Source: Flectonema sp. DT1601 (Eukaryota; Euglenozoa; Diplonemea; Diplonemida; Diplonemidae). Taken from it: a stretch of 64,000 nt of DNA. The stretch lies in the NCBI GenBank assembly GCA_964019425.1, contig OZ025801.1:1116001-1180000 (forward strand), read 5' to 3'. The translations under genes were made by a program, and so were the position numbers. Below are positions 23,703 to 32,713 of the stretch, one piece after another (the first letter of the stretch is position 1; every line of letters starts with the position of its first letter). Below the pieces are notes generated by a model. That model did no database searches. It was not told the DNA's origin and saw nothing but the letters and a program-made list of their open reading frames with translations.

Positions 23703-24653
23703 GACCGTTGAGGTGCCGTATTTCTTTTCCGTGTGGTTTCACAGCATGATAAGCGTGTGGTTGTTATTTCTTTTTTTCTTTTTTTTTTTGAGAACAGATG
23801 AGTGACGATTAATTATACCGGTAAGACCCCCCAGAGAGAGTGGTGAACTTTTTTGAGGATATTTATTGTGTTTTTATAAATGCTGCTGAATCGTTTCACC
23901 TCCCACAGAGTTGCTTTATTTCTTTTTGACTACTTCTATAGTAGTTCGCCTGCTGAGTTACGTTGCGTTCGCAAGTAGGCGTGTGATCGCTCACACTAAT
24001 AGAAAACTCGCAAACCAAATTTTTTTTTTTTTTTTTTTTAATATCGTAAAGTATATTAACTTTTTTGTGGCTGTATTAAAAGTTTATTTCTTGCTTACGC
24101 GTATTACGGTGGGTGAAAGAGAGGTAATGTATTAATTCGAGTAATCGTTCACATGACGAGATCGCGGTTTCTTTTTTTTTCTTTTTTTTTTTTCCCTCTT
24201 TCTTTTTCTGCTCGTGGTCTACTTTTCTTGCGAGTCGATATGTGTATATATCTTTTCGTTCATAGTTTTTTTTTTATTTTGTTCATCTCTTTTTTTTCTT
24301 TGCGGCTTCCTGTTGGCACTACTGCGGTCCTCCCTCTCTGCTCCTTTAGGGCGTTGGTAACTAACAGCGCGGCATATTTCATAATTTTTTTTATTGTCCG
24401 TTCTTCTGAGTAACTCCTCCCCCTTCCCCCAAAGGGGGCCCGTTCTTCATTTTCAGGAGCGTTGGAGTGTCGTAGAGCTTTCCCTGTCTGGTTCACCCTG
24501 GTATTCCCCCTCACCCCTTTCATACCTCAACATCCCGATTATTGTAAGCGATATATATGATAATAACTTTTAGTATAACATAGCAATCCTTTTCTCTTAT
24601 TCTACAGCAACTCAATAATGAAATACCACTGAAGGTCTGAGTAATAGATTAAC

Positions 24654-25736
24654 ATGCAAACACCCTTCACATTTTCACAGTACTCTATATTGGAAGTACT
24701 CGGTGAAGGAACGTACGGATCAGTTCACAGGGCGATTTCACCGACTGGAGAAGAAGTCGCCATAAAGAAAGTAAAAGCTGAAATAGAAAATCGAGACGAA
24801 GGGATTCCAATAAATACTTTGAGAGAAATTGAATTATTAAAACAGGTGAAGTCTAGCAATGTTATTTCATTGAAGGATGTCATCCTTTACGAGAACATCA
24901 CGTGTCTCGTTCTAGAGCACGGAGGTACAGACTTAGCCAAGATCTTAGACGGCAAACTACTGGCGTTAACTGAAGGTTATGCAAAGGGGATCGTCCAGCA
25001 GCTGTTGCGGGGAGTTGACCACCTTCATTCGCTTTTTATTGTGCACAGGGACTTGAAGCCGTCAAATATTTTATACAAAGACGGTGTTATTAAAATATGT
25101 GACTTTGGCCTAGCACGTCGTTGTGCGAACCCCAGCAGAAGACTTACACCTTGTGTGATGACTCTGTGGTATAGAGCACCTGAAGTAATCCTTGGTACAG
25201 AAAAGTATTCCTTCCCGGTTGATATTTGGTCATGTGGGTGTATAGCCGCAGAATTACTTACTGGAACTCCCCTTCTGGCTGGGGTATCAGAAATTGATCA
25301 ATTCAGTAAGATCTCCTCCTTGCTCGGATCACCCTCAGACGAAGAGGCCTCATTCTTGATGTCTCTTCCCAAGAGCGGAAAGGTTTCTCTGTTTTCAGGC
25401 TGTCCTGCAAACGCAGTCTTCGATAAGGTTTTCGCTTCTAAAAACGCAGCGCAATTCATATCTGCGCTTCTGTCTTACCTTCCTGAGAAGCGATCGTTAG
25501 CTAGTCAGGCACTCCGCCAGCCGTACTTTGAACAGATCCCATTCCCAACCTCTGCTGGATGTATGCCAATGGGCCCTCTCAAAAGCAAAAGAAAAACCCC
25601 TCGCTCTGACCCTGTAACGTTACTGGAAGCTAAGGTTGGCGCCCCGATGGTTGAGGCGCAGAAAAAGAAAAGGAGGAAGAAGAAGGAAAAGGAAAGGATC
25701 GTGGATCTGTTTGGGTACGACGACGATGATATTTGA
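24654..25736 (+). CDS. Cyclin-dependent kinase, CDK10/CDK11-like
   Basis: The protein is 360 aa. Residues about 10-290 form a complete protein-kinase domain: Gly loop GEGTYG 17-22, ATP-binding K38, C-helix PINTLRE 52-58 with E58, catalytic HRDLKPSN with D133, DFG at 150-152, APE at 175-177, then DIWSCG. PINTLRE in place of PSTAIRE, preceded by DEGI, resembles the PITSLRE-type helix of CDK10 and CDK11. The activation loop TLWYRAPE is typical of CDKs. After the kinase domain a Lys/Arg-rich stretch (near 338-350) should act as a nuclear signal, and the tail ends in Asp residues. A nuclear role in transcription, splicing or cell-cycle control is expected. The cyclin encoded at 53965 is a possible partner, with no direct evidence. 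The start follows a TTATTCTACAG acceptor-like site ending 24607. Confidence 0.88.
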   Translation: MQTPFTFSQYSILEVLGEGTYGSVHRAISPTGEEVAIKKVKAEIENRDEGIPINTLREIELLKQVKSSNVISLKDVILYENITCLVLEHGGTDLAKILDGKLLALTEGYAKGIVQQLLRGVDHLHSLFIVHRDLKPSNILYKDGVIKICDFGLARRCANPSRRLTPCVMTLWYRAPEVILGTEKYSFPVDIWSCGCIAAELLTGTPLLAGVSEIDQFSKISSLLGSPSDEEASFLMSLPKSGKVSLFSGCPANAVFDKVFASKNAAQFISALLSYLPEKRSLASQALRQPYFEQIPFPTSAGCMPMGPLKSKRKTPRSDPVTLLEAKVGAPMVEAQKKKRRKKKEKERIVDLFGYDDDDI

Positions 25737-25904
25737 AAGATGTTTCAATTCGCACTCTGTGTCTCGATTATGTTTAAAATAATTTTATTCTGCTAAACAG
25801 CCAACAGGAATATGAACACATCGTATTGTTCCGAAAGTTAACGAGTTTAATATGACAAAGAGAATTACACTATTTTAGTTACTTTGCAGGGAAAGCAACA
25901 ACAC

Positions 25905-26706
25905 ATGCCGCTGGCTGCGGGTATTGTTGGGGTTGTCGGGACGACGTCGGTGTTGTCACAAAGCGGATTGAACTCCGAGTTGAAAGAACTGGCTCTGAAG
26001 ATCCTTCCAAACATTCCCCGCCACGATGCGAAAATGTCGTACGAGTACCCTCCCCAGAATGTTGATTTCCACTACACCGTTGAGAAAAGAGTAATTTATT
26101 TAGTCGCCAACTACCGCGATGATCCCGACAAGATGGAGCGAAGAATACCATTTCTGTATTTAGATAAAGTGATGACGCAGTTTAAAGATTTTGTTGGTTG
26201 CGGAACATCATTTCCTGACGTCGACAACTTGACTGAAACGCAGTGTAGGGGATTTGATAAAAATATCACCGAGTGTCTCTCATTCTGCAACGACAGAGAC
26301 AAAATTAAATTAATTCAAAAGGACCTCGATGAGGTAAAGGAACAAGTTTTTAAGAATATTGAAACAGTCATGGCGAGAGGTGACAATCTCGAGAAGCTAA
26401 TGGACAAAGTAGACGATTTGACTGACGAGGTATGCTCTTTGAATATAAAGCAATTGTGTATAATACTAAGTCTCCATCCTAAACAAAACAGTCACGAACC
26501 TTCCAAAGAGGATCTAGAAAACTACACAGCAAGGTCCGATGGCGTAACATAAGATTAATTATCATTGTGGTTGTTGTTCTTATTGTGTTACTGTTAATTA
26601 TTTTAATGGTGGCTTGTAACCCTAATTTCGAGTATGTATTTAAAATATTCTTTTCAACTCAACACCAAACATAACCACACTAAACAAAAACAGTAAATGT
26701 AAGTAA
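25905..26706 (+). CDS. VAMP7-like longin R-SNARE, copy 1 (3 exons)
   Basis: Exons 25905-26429, 26492-26631 and 26694-26706 give 225 aa; introns are 62 bp each, GTATG...AAAACAG. Residues about 1-115 form a longin domain (KRVIYLVANY, then RRIPFLYLDKVMTQF). The R-SNARE motif spans about 128-185, with the ionic-layer Arg in VMARGDNLEKL. Then come a basic juxtamembrane stretch, a single C-terminal transmembrane helix (residues about 196-216, Ile/Val/Leu) and a short lumenal Cys-containing tail NPNFDKCK. It is expected on late endosome/lysosome or secretory vesicles, where longin R-SNAREs pair with Qa, Qb and Qc SNAREs. Without splicing, the frame would stop before the anchor. The start follows TTAGTTACTTTGCAG ending 25889. 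It is paralogous to the next gene, with identical intron positions. Confidence 0.88.
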
Positions 26707-26919
26707 TTGTCGCGATCGGTTCAACGATCCCTAGCCCTTATCAGATTGTATGCAATATTTACGACACCACTTGATTGTGAAACAAGTCTAATTCAATGAT
26801 TGATTTTTTTTTCGTTCTGTTTCTTGGTTCGGAACTTTGAACACGTTAGTTGCTTTCTTTTTATTTATTTGAGTTTAGCTTTAACATACTTCCCTCAGGA
26901 GATCTACAGCAAGTCAATT

Positions 26920-28416
26920 ATGCCACTCAATGCAGGGGTGATTGCGGTGGTGGGGGGGACATTATTAACACAACATGGGTTAGATGATGAGCTAAAGGGA
27001 GTCGTCAACAAAATTCTTCAAAAAATCCCTCGTCACGACTCAAAGATGTCATACGAGTATCCCCCAATGAACGTCGACTTTTCTTACGTTGTCGAAAATA
27101 GAATTATTTATTTAGTGGCTAACAATCGCGACGGAGAAAAGATGGAGTTTCGGATCCCTTTCACATATCTGGAGGAAATTAAGAAGAAATTTAAGAAAGA
27201 ATTTGCTGGCGGCGAAGACAAGTATCCAGAGATTGATGCTCTGTCAGAAGCTGGATGCCGTGAATTTGATAAAATTATAAAAGAAACTCTCAGCGTCTGT
27301 AATGACAAAGACAAAATTAAAAATGTCCAGTCACAGATTGATGACGTTCACGATATAGTTCTTCAGAACATTGAAAAGGTTATTGACAGAGGTGATAAAA
27401 TTGACACTCTCGTTGACAAAATCGACACCATTGATACCGAGGTATGTATAACAACCACTCCAAACAACCCCCTTTTTTTTTTTTTTTGCGGGAGGATAAA
27501 ATGGAAACTCCTTTCTTCGTCACTTAGTGTCACACAGTAAATTGGTTTTATCTCTTCTGACTCTGATCGTTGTTTCGACATACAGGAAGACCCGGCGAGC
27601 TGGGACAACTAGTCTTTCTTGTATTTAAGCATTTTTCGACTTGAAAGACATGACCTTCAGTTTATGAGTTCTCATGTTTCTGGGTTTGAGAGGGAATGTG
27701 CGCTTCTTCTCTTGATCATTTGTTCTCCTTGTCTCTGTACACAAAATATAATTCGTCGTCTGCCGAGCTTTACATTTGTCGCTGTAACAGTAAATAAAAT
27801 GGGGTGCAAAGAGGGAGAGTGAGAGTCGTCCGTCCTTTTGTCTCGATACAAGTTGTGCCGTCTCTTCTGTGGGGGCCTTCGCGTGTCGTGTCGAAGCCAT
27901 GTCGCTGGGAATCCTGTCTGGCATTTCCGGCCGTCTCCGTCACGTGTCGTGTCGAAGCCATGTCGCTGGGAATCCTGTCCGGCATTTTACTTTCGGTTCT
28001 GCGTCCCATGAGTCGTATTTAAATTCTAGTGGTATGAGAATGATGATACTACCACCCTGAATGGAGGTCGTACTACGCGCCTCGCATTTCAGTCAATCCG
28101 ACGACTGTCTCCTCGCAAGTATCTGATGCCACTCCACACCACCCGCTGTTCAACCCTTTTTGATTAGAAAAAAAAAAAACAACTAAAAAACAAAGGCGCG
28201 CACATTTCGCAAAGGAACCGGCAAGTTAAAGAACAAGATGTGGTGGAAAAACATTCGAATTATGATCATGATAGCTGTGCTTGTAATTGTTTTAATTTTA
28301 GTGATCTTACTAGTCGCCTGCAAGCCTAACTTCGAGTATGTTGATTACGAAACTTTTTCTTTTAATTATAAGAAGTTCATCATCACAACACAAATCTAAA
28401 CAGCAATTGTAGTTAG
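26920..28416 (+). CDS. VAMP7-like longin R-SNARE, copy 2 (3 exons, one unusually long intron)
   Basis: Exons 26920-27441, 28196-28335 and 28404-28416 give 224 aa. The domain layout is that of copy 1: longin (NRIIYLVANNRDG), R-SNARE motif with the zero-layer Arg in VIDRGDKID, and a transmembrane exon of exactly the same length as in copy 1 (140 bp), ending NPNF in copy 1 and KPNF here. The last intron is 68 bp, but the first is 754 bp against 62 bp in copy 1, and it carries a tandem repeat (27882-27987). Inside it an alternative exon is possible: an acceptor ACATACAG ends at 27587 and is followed by an in-frame EDPASWDN and stop, which would give a soluble protein without an anchor. The start ATG lies 22 bases after TTCCCTCAG (26898). 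Confidence 0.82.
27882..27987. repeat. Tandem duplication, 45-bp core, 61-bp period
   Basis: The 45-base segments 27882-27926 and 27943-27987 differ at a single base (T/C). They are GC-rich compared with the surroundings and lie inside the long first intron of the second R-SNARE gene. Beginning CGTGTCGTGTCGAAGCC. Probably a recent local duplication. Confidence 0.85.
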
Positions 28417-28933
28417 ACAAATGGTTCTCTCTTTTAATCAGCACTGCTGTTGGTGTTGCACAGTTGAATGTGCGGATTCTTCGCACAATATAATATTAGT
28501 GGCGTTTTGTGAGTGACAAAAACTTGCGACGAAACGCAGGCGGAACCCTTGCATATTGTTGGGAAATAGTCAGATGCGTCTTTTATGTTTCGAAAATAGA
28601 AATGTCAGTTTTTTTTTTTTTTTGCACTTTTTTTTTGTTTTGTTGTAAAGGGAGCTATGAATCCCTTCTTTTTTATTTTTAATCTGCTTCCTTGTCACCC
28701 CCCCCCCCTTTTTTTTTTTTTTTTTTTTTGTTGAATTTCTTTTCCCCCATCTCTTTATTGGTTGGTGCAGACTGTTAGGTTTCGCAGCAGGTACTCTGGT
28801 CTCAAAGTTTAGTTCCAGAAAATAGCGGAGTGGAAATGCGTGTAGAGGACGTGTTGTGAAGTTGCTGTTTGGTTTGGAAGGTTTCAAAACAAAATATTTC
28901 ATCAACTGACACTTCCAATACCAGTCCCAAGAA
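28417..28933. other. Intergenic region
   Basis: 3' UTR of the SNARE gene and T/C-rich runs (28600-28730). Two acceptor-like sites (GTTGGTGCAG at 28770 and GGTTTCGCAG near 28787) precede the TatD gene by about 150 bases. No gene is seen. Confidence 0.4.
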
Positions 28934-29983
28934 ATGTCGGATCCATGCTGTGGAGGAGGGAAGGGCAATCGCGGAAAGGGGGTCTTCAAGGGTAACAAAG
29001 GAAAAGGGAAGAAGCCTCAATGCTTCAACTGCGGAGAGGTAGGTCACACTGCCAGGGATTGTATTGTTGTGAATGCAGTGCTTCCTAATACGAGAGAAAT
29101 TGACGCCAGTGAGAAGCCAACTGAGAGTGAAGTTGGATACGTTGATACCCACTGTCACATTGACTACATATTAGAGAAAGCTCACCTTCCTGTTTGGAGT
29201 GACTTCCTTGACACTGTAAAGATGCCGAGTAACTTTGAAGCAGCAATTTCGGTGTTTTGCGACCCCGCAGCGATTCTTAGCGATTCTATATCCTCGTTCC
29301 CTGACTTGATTACATCGAATCGTTATCCAAATATATTCGGTACAGTTGGTCTACACCCTCACAATGCTAAGTATTATAATGATACTATTGAGTCGAGGAT
29401 GATCGAATTGATGTTTTCTTCTGATCGGATAGTTGGTTTCGGTGAAATCGGTTTAGACGCAACTTCTGAGAACAAGGGTGCTCCAGGATTCGATGTTCAA
29501 ATGCCAATTTTTGAAAAGCAATTGCAAGTCGCTAAAAATATCTGCCCCGACAAACCTATCGTAATTCACTACCGAGGGGAAGCGAGGACTTTAGTTGACG
29601 TATTGCATAAAAACGTTCCTGACACTCAAAAACTACACATTCACTCTTGGGGAGGAACTGAACGAGACGGTGTAAACGCCCTTCTGAGTCGCTATGACAA
29701 TTTATATTTTGGTTTTACTGGACAAGTGACTTTTAAGGGACAAAAATCGGATAAATTGAGGCGTTTAATCACACAAGATATCCCCCTCGAGAGAATCCTA
29801 CTCGAAACTGACAGTCCTTATATGTTGCCGAGTATGCTTTCACCCGGTAAAGGAAGGCAACCCCTCTGCCACCCTGGTCACATTCCCTTTATTGCGAATT
29901 CTCTTGCTACAATAAAAGACACAGATATCCACACGGTGTACAAGGCTTGCCGAGCAAACACCAGGACGCTGTATGGTATATAA
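28934..29983 (+). CDS. TatD-type metal-dependent hydrolase with N-terminal CCHC zinc knuckle
   Basis: The protein is 349 aa. Residues 1-28 are Gly/Lys-rich. Residues 30-43 (CFNCGEVGHTARDC) are a perfect CX2CX4HX4C zinc knuckle, which binds single-stranded nucleic acid. From about 66 onward is a TatD amidohydrolase barrel: DTHCH at 71-75 (first metal ligands), GEIGLD with E171, VIHYRG with H212, HIHSWGG near 235-239, and ETDSPY near 292. TatD enzymes are Mg-dependent 3'-5' exonucleases acting in DNA repair, apoptotic DNA fragmentation and RNA turnover. All the metal-binding positions I can align are present, so it should be active. The knuckle probably supplies substrate binding, an inferred role. 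The knuckle and barrel are joined in one uninterrupted frame from the first ATG. Confidence 0.88.
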   Translation: MSDPCCGGGKGNRGKGVFKGNKGKGKKPQCFNCGEVGHTARDCIVVNAVLPNTREIDASEKPTESEVGYVDTHCHIDYILEKAHLPVWSDFLDTVKMPSNFEAAISVFCDPAAILSDSISSFPDLITSNRYPNIFGTVGLHPHNAKYYNDTIESRMIELMFSSDRIVGFGEIGLDATSENKGAPGFDVQMPIFEKQLQVAKNICPDKPIVIHYRGEARTLVDVLHKNVPDTQKLHIHSWGGTERDGVNALLSRYDNLYFGFTGQVTFKGQKSDKLRRLITQDIPLERILLETDSPYMLPSMLSPGKGRQPLCHPGHIPFIANSLATIKDTDIHTVYKACRANTRTLYGI

Positions 29984-30191
29984 ACCACATTAGGTACTTG
30001 TCCTTACACGTTTGACACAACCCCAGTGAGAGAAATCCGCGAATATTCTAACACCATTACGCTGTTTCTCCTGAGGAAATGAAAACTGAAAAGTGTGCCT
30101 TTGCTATTTGGTGCAATGCTTTAATACAATTTTTTTTCATTGCTGCGTCTTCTGCTAATTTTTCATATATTGCAGGCAAGTAACATATAAA

Positions 30192-31634
30192 ATGAAAATT
30201 CTGAGCAACTTAGTGCTGCTTATGACTGCTACTTCTGTAGGAGCAGTCTGTTTGGAGTGGAAATGCTTGTATCATTGGCAAGGATGTGACTATGGATGTG
30301 TAAATGGTGTGGTTGAAAGTAACGTGACGGAAGAGATTCAATTGGATTGTACTGGGCAAGGTGGTCAACAGATAGATGTGTCAGAACTGATATTCGGAGC
30401 GTTGAGACCATTTGCTTCAGTTGAGAGGGTCCCTGTTATAACTGGTTTTGAAGTTGTAAATGATTCAGTTGCTGAGTGGGTAGTCCTAAACCCTAATCCT
30501 GAAGACATTTATGAAGTCAGTTGTTTTGAATCTGCAACTACTTTAGGACAGATTACTTTTGAAGCCAATGTCACGAGGTGCGTGTCGGCTCTCTCTTGGG
30601 ATTTCGATGCCAACTACGGCTGCGGTGGAGAATTTGATCCCGACAACCATAGTTGCGAAAATGGGTGTTGGAGTAATCCAATCTGCTCAGGATACACTGG
30701 GCCGGAATCATTTACTCGTCGTCCAGCCAAAGATGATGAGCCTGACACCTTCCTCACCCCCAGAAAACCAATTACTGGTTGTGGCGACGGCTGCAAAAGG
30801 TATCAGGGTAAGGGTATATGTAACGCAACACCCCCTCCGTCATACAGTTATCATCCATACACTACGCAGTCTATCTTCTGTCTGAATCCCTTGGACACTT
30901 TCTCTATTCCGATGCCTTTGCATTTGCTAGACCTTGATAAAAACCCACTGATTTCGAATGAAATAGTTTTCCAAGATGAAAACCACACAACGGGCAGGAG
31001 CCGCCTTGCTAACACTACATATACCTGTTTGAAAGCAGGTGAGGTGCAGTACACAATTAATTATTGGGGTTTGGATTATATTAAATGCATTGAGTGTGTG
31101 GAAGGCCAAAATTGCACATGTTCGGGTGAGAATTGTGAAACCTGCCGACCAGCCAGTGTCACAGATGCCCCACAGACTTCAGCACCAACAATGTCTCCTT
31201 CGAATTACACAAAAACAAAAACCTTAACTTTAACAGTTCCAGTATCAGTTCCAACCAATGGTTTTGACACTGAAGTCCCGACTACAGCGCCGACATCTGT
31301 CCCAACCAACGGGACTTCAGCGCCGACATCTGTCCCTGACACTGAAGTTCCGACTATAGCACCGTCGCTTGAGCCGACATCAATTCCAACGTCGCCTGGA
31401 GACTCTAGTGGCGGAAGCGACTCATGCTCTTGCACTGAGAACGCCGCCGCCCTCGATAGTTGCATCAATTCAAAGGATGAAACGAAAAAGCTTCTTCTTA
31501 TTCTCCTTATAGCATGTATTGTCTTGGCATTGATTGTGATCGCACTTTTTGTGCACATCCGCAATCTCAAATCTGAGTTGAATGATAAAAATAACTACAA
31601 AGGAAACGACGTTCTTCTCAATGAATTTAATTAA
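30192..31634 (+). CDS. Type I membrane protein, Cys-rich ectodomain with mucin-like stalk (unknown)
   Basis: The protein is 480 aa. Residues 1-18 form a signal peptide. The ectodomain (about 19-310) has more than 25 Cys, several in CX2C or CXC pairs (GCDYGC, CIECVEGQNCTC, CETC), and many NX[ST] glycosylation sites. Residues about 315-405 are a Thr/Pro/Ser stalk with imperfect repeats of PTSVPTNG and DTEVPT, as in mucins and surface glycoproteins. A transmembrane helix at about 431-452 (LLLILLIACIVLALIVIALF) is followed by a short polar tail. No known domain is recognised. It is likely a plasma-membrane or vacuolar surface protein. The start follows a TTTCATATATTGCAG acceptor-like site ending 30175. 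Confidence 0.75.
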   Translation: MKILSNLVLLMTATSVGAVCLEWKCLYHWQGCDYGCVNGVVESNVTEEIQLDCTGQGGQQIDVSELIFGALRPFASVERVPVITGFEVVNDSVAEWVVLNPNPEDIYEVSCFESATTLGQITFEANVTRCVSALSWDFDANYGCGGEFDPDNHSCENGCWSNPICSGYTGPESFTRRPAKDDEPDTFLTPRKPITGCGDGCKRYQGKGICNATPPPSYSYHPYTTQSIFCLNPLDTFSIPMPLHLLDLDKNPLISNEIVFQDENHTTGRSRLANTTYTCLKAGEVQYTINYWGLDYIKCIECVEGQNCTCSGENCETCRPASVTDAPQTSAPTMSPSNYTKTKTLTLTVPVSVPTNGFDTEVPTTAPTSVPTNGTSAPTSVPDTEVPTIAPSLEPTSIPTSPGDSSGGSDSCSCTENAAALDSCINSKDETKKLLLILLIACIVLALIVIALFVHIRNLKSELNDKNNYKGNDVLLNEFN

Positions 31635-32127
31635 TAGCGGTTGTGAAACGGTCTTGAACTTGTTCGACCTTGGGAGCCACATGTTTTTCCCAGAGTTTGT
31701 TGCTATTTATTTAGTTTTGCATTCTTTTTTTATTTTACGACTTACAATATGTTTCCGTTCCTGTTGGGTCCTCAACCCTAACATGTGACACATGCAGTCT
31801 TGTTTATAATTATTCCTGTAAAGTTAAGCTCTCTTTATTTTTCTAATCTGGCTGAGTGTGAAGTTTTTTTTACCGAATTCAACATTATTTCACACCTGGG
31901 CATGTTTGAACAAACTTGGAAACAAGTCTGCCTTTGACTCATTAGCCGCACTGACTTACGAAGCAGTCTCTTCCCACAATCTAAGAATTTCACCTACGTA
32001 CGACCCTCATGGCAAACCCGCAAGGTCCTCGCCTTTACCTTAAATTATTTCTTCGGGTTAAGAAACAAAAATGACCAATTATTCCACGCTTTGTCATACA
32101 CGCCTGGAAGACGAAAAAATTAAAAAT
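31635..32127. other. Intergenic region
   Basis: 3' UTR of the membrane protein gene and unassigned sequence. It ends with an A-rich stretch (32110-32127) that on the minus strand is the T-rich Pol III terminator of the tRNA gene. Confidence 0.45.
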
Positions 32128-32199
32128 CAACCGTGGCAGGACTCGAACCTGCAACCGCCTGATCCGTAGTCAGGCGCTCTTCCATTGAGCCACACGGTC
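32128..32199 (-). tRNA. tRNA-Arg (anticodon ACG), no intron
   Basis: The 72-nt cloverleaf folds on the minus strand. The acceptor stem GACCGTG pairs with CACGGTT (first pair G-U) and the D arm is GGCTCAATGGAAGAGC. The anticodon stem CCTGA/TCAGG closes the loop CTACGGA with anticodon ACG. The T arm is GCAGG-TTCGAGT-CCTGC and the discriminator is G. A- and B-box promoter sequences are present in the D and T arms. A T-rich stretch (ATTTTTAATTTTTT) follows directly, as needed for Pol III termination. In eukaryotes the A34 is normally edited to inosine to read CGU/CGC/CGA. A LINE lies immediately upstream on the same strand, its poly(A) ending 12 bp before the tRNA. Confidence 0.95.
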
Positions 32200-32713
32200 A
32201 CTGAAAGACCGTTTTTTTTTTTTTTTTTTTTTTCTTTTGGTTACACTCGTCTGTGCTTCCAGACTCTTTGTTTTTGTTCTTTTCACTTCTTTGTTTTGTC
32301 TTTCTTTTATACTTTCTTTTGATTTAAGTCTGACAAATTGGAAAACACGGGAAACGTAGGTAGGCTCCGCCTGAGGACGTAAGAAGAGCGGCAACGGAAG
32401 AAAATAAATGGTCACGCGTCCTTGAAATTGGACACATGAAGCTAATTCGGTTACCATTCCTACCATCGATAAGGAAAAACAAAGAGTCGAGCATATAACT
32501 AGAGCGGTGGTCAAAGACCACTTGAACAGCCCGAAGGCCTGCCCTCAAGAGAAATTTATAAGGAGAATAGGAGAAGAAGGAGACAGGAGTGTTGGATGAG
32601 ACACTGCGACAACACCGAAGGTGATGTGCAGTTACCCAACCAGGAGATGATTGATAATGATGAAAATACTAAAATAATAACAAATTGATATTGGCGACTA
32701 CATGTCACCTACT

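Larger units (their letters stand above)
17406..24653. other. 7.2 kb gene-poor, homopolymer-rich stretch
   Basis: No frame here looks like a protein; all are short and mostly poly-Phe, poly-Lys or poly-Leu translations of T/A runs. The longest pure run is 34 T at 21130-21163. The repeat copy at 21018-21139 is the only element I can tie to another place in the window. Blocks of ordinary composition at about 18660-18960, 19040-19330, 22120-22280 and 23640-23720 could hold non-coding RNAs, but I cannot identify any tRNA or snRNA. One perfect 7-bp hairpin lies at 23685-23702. Confidence 0.5.
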
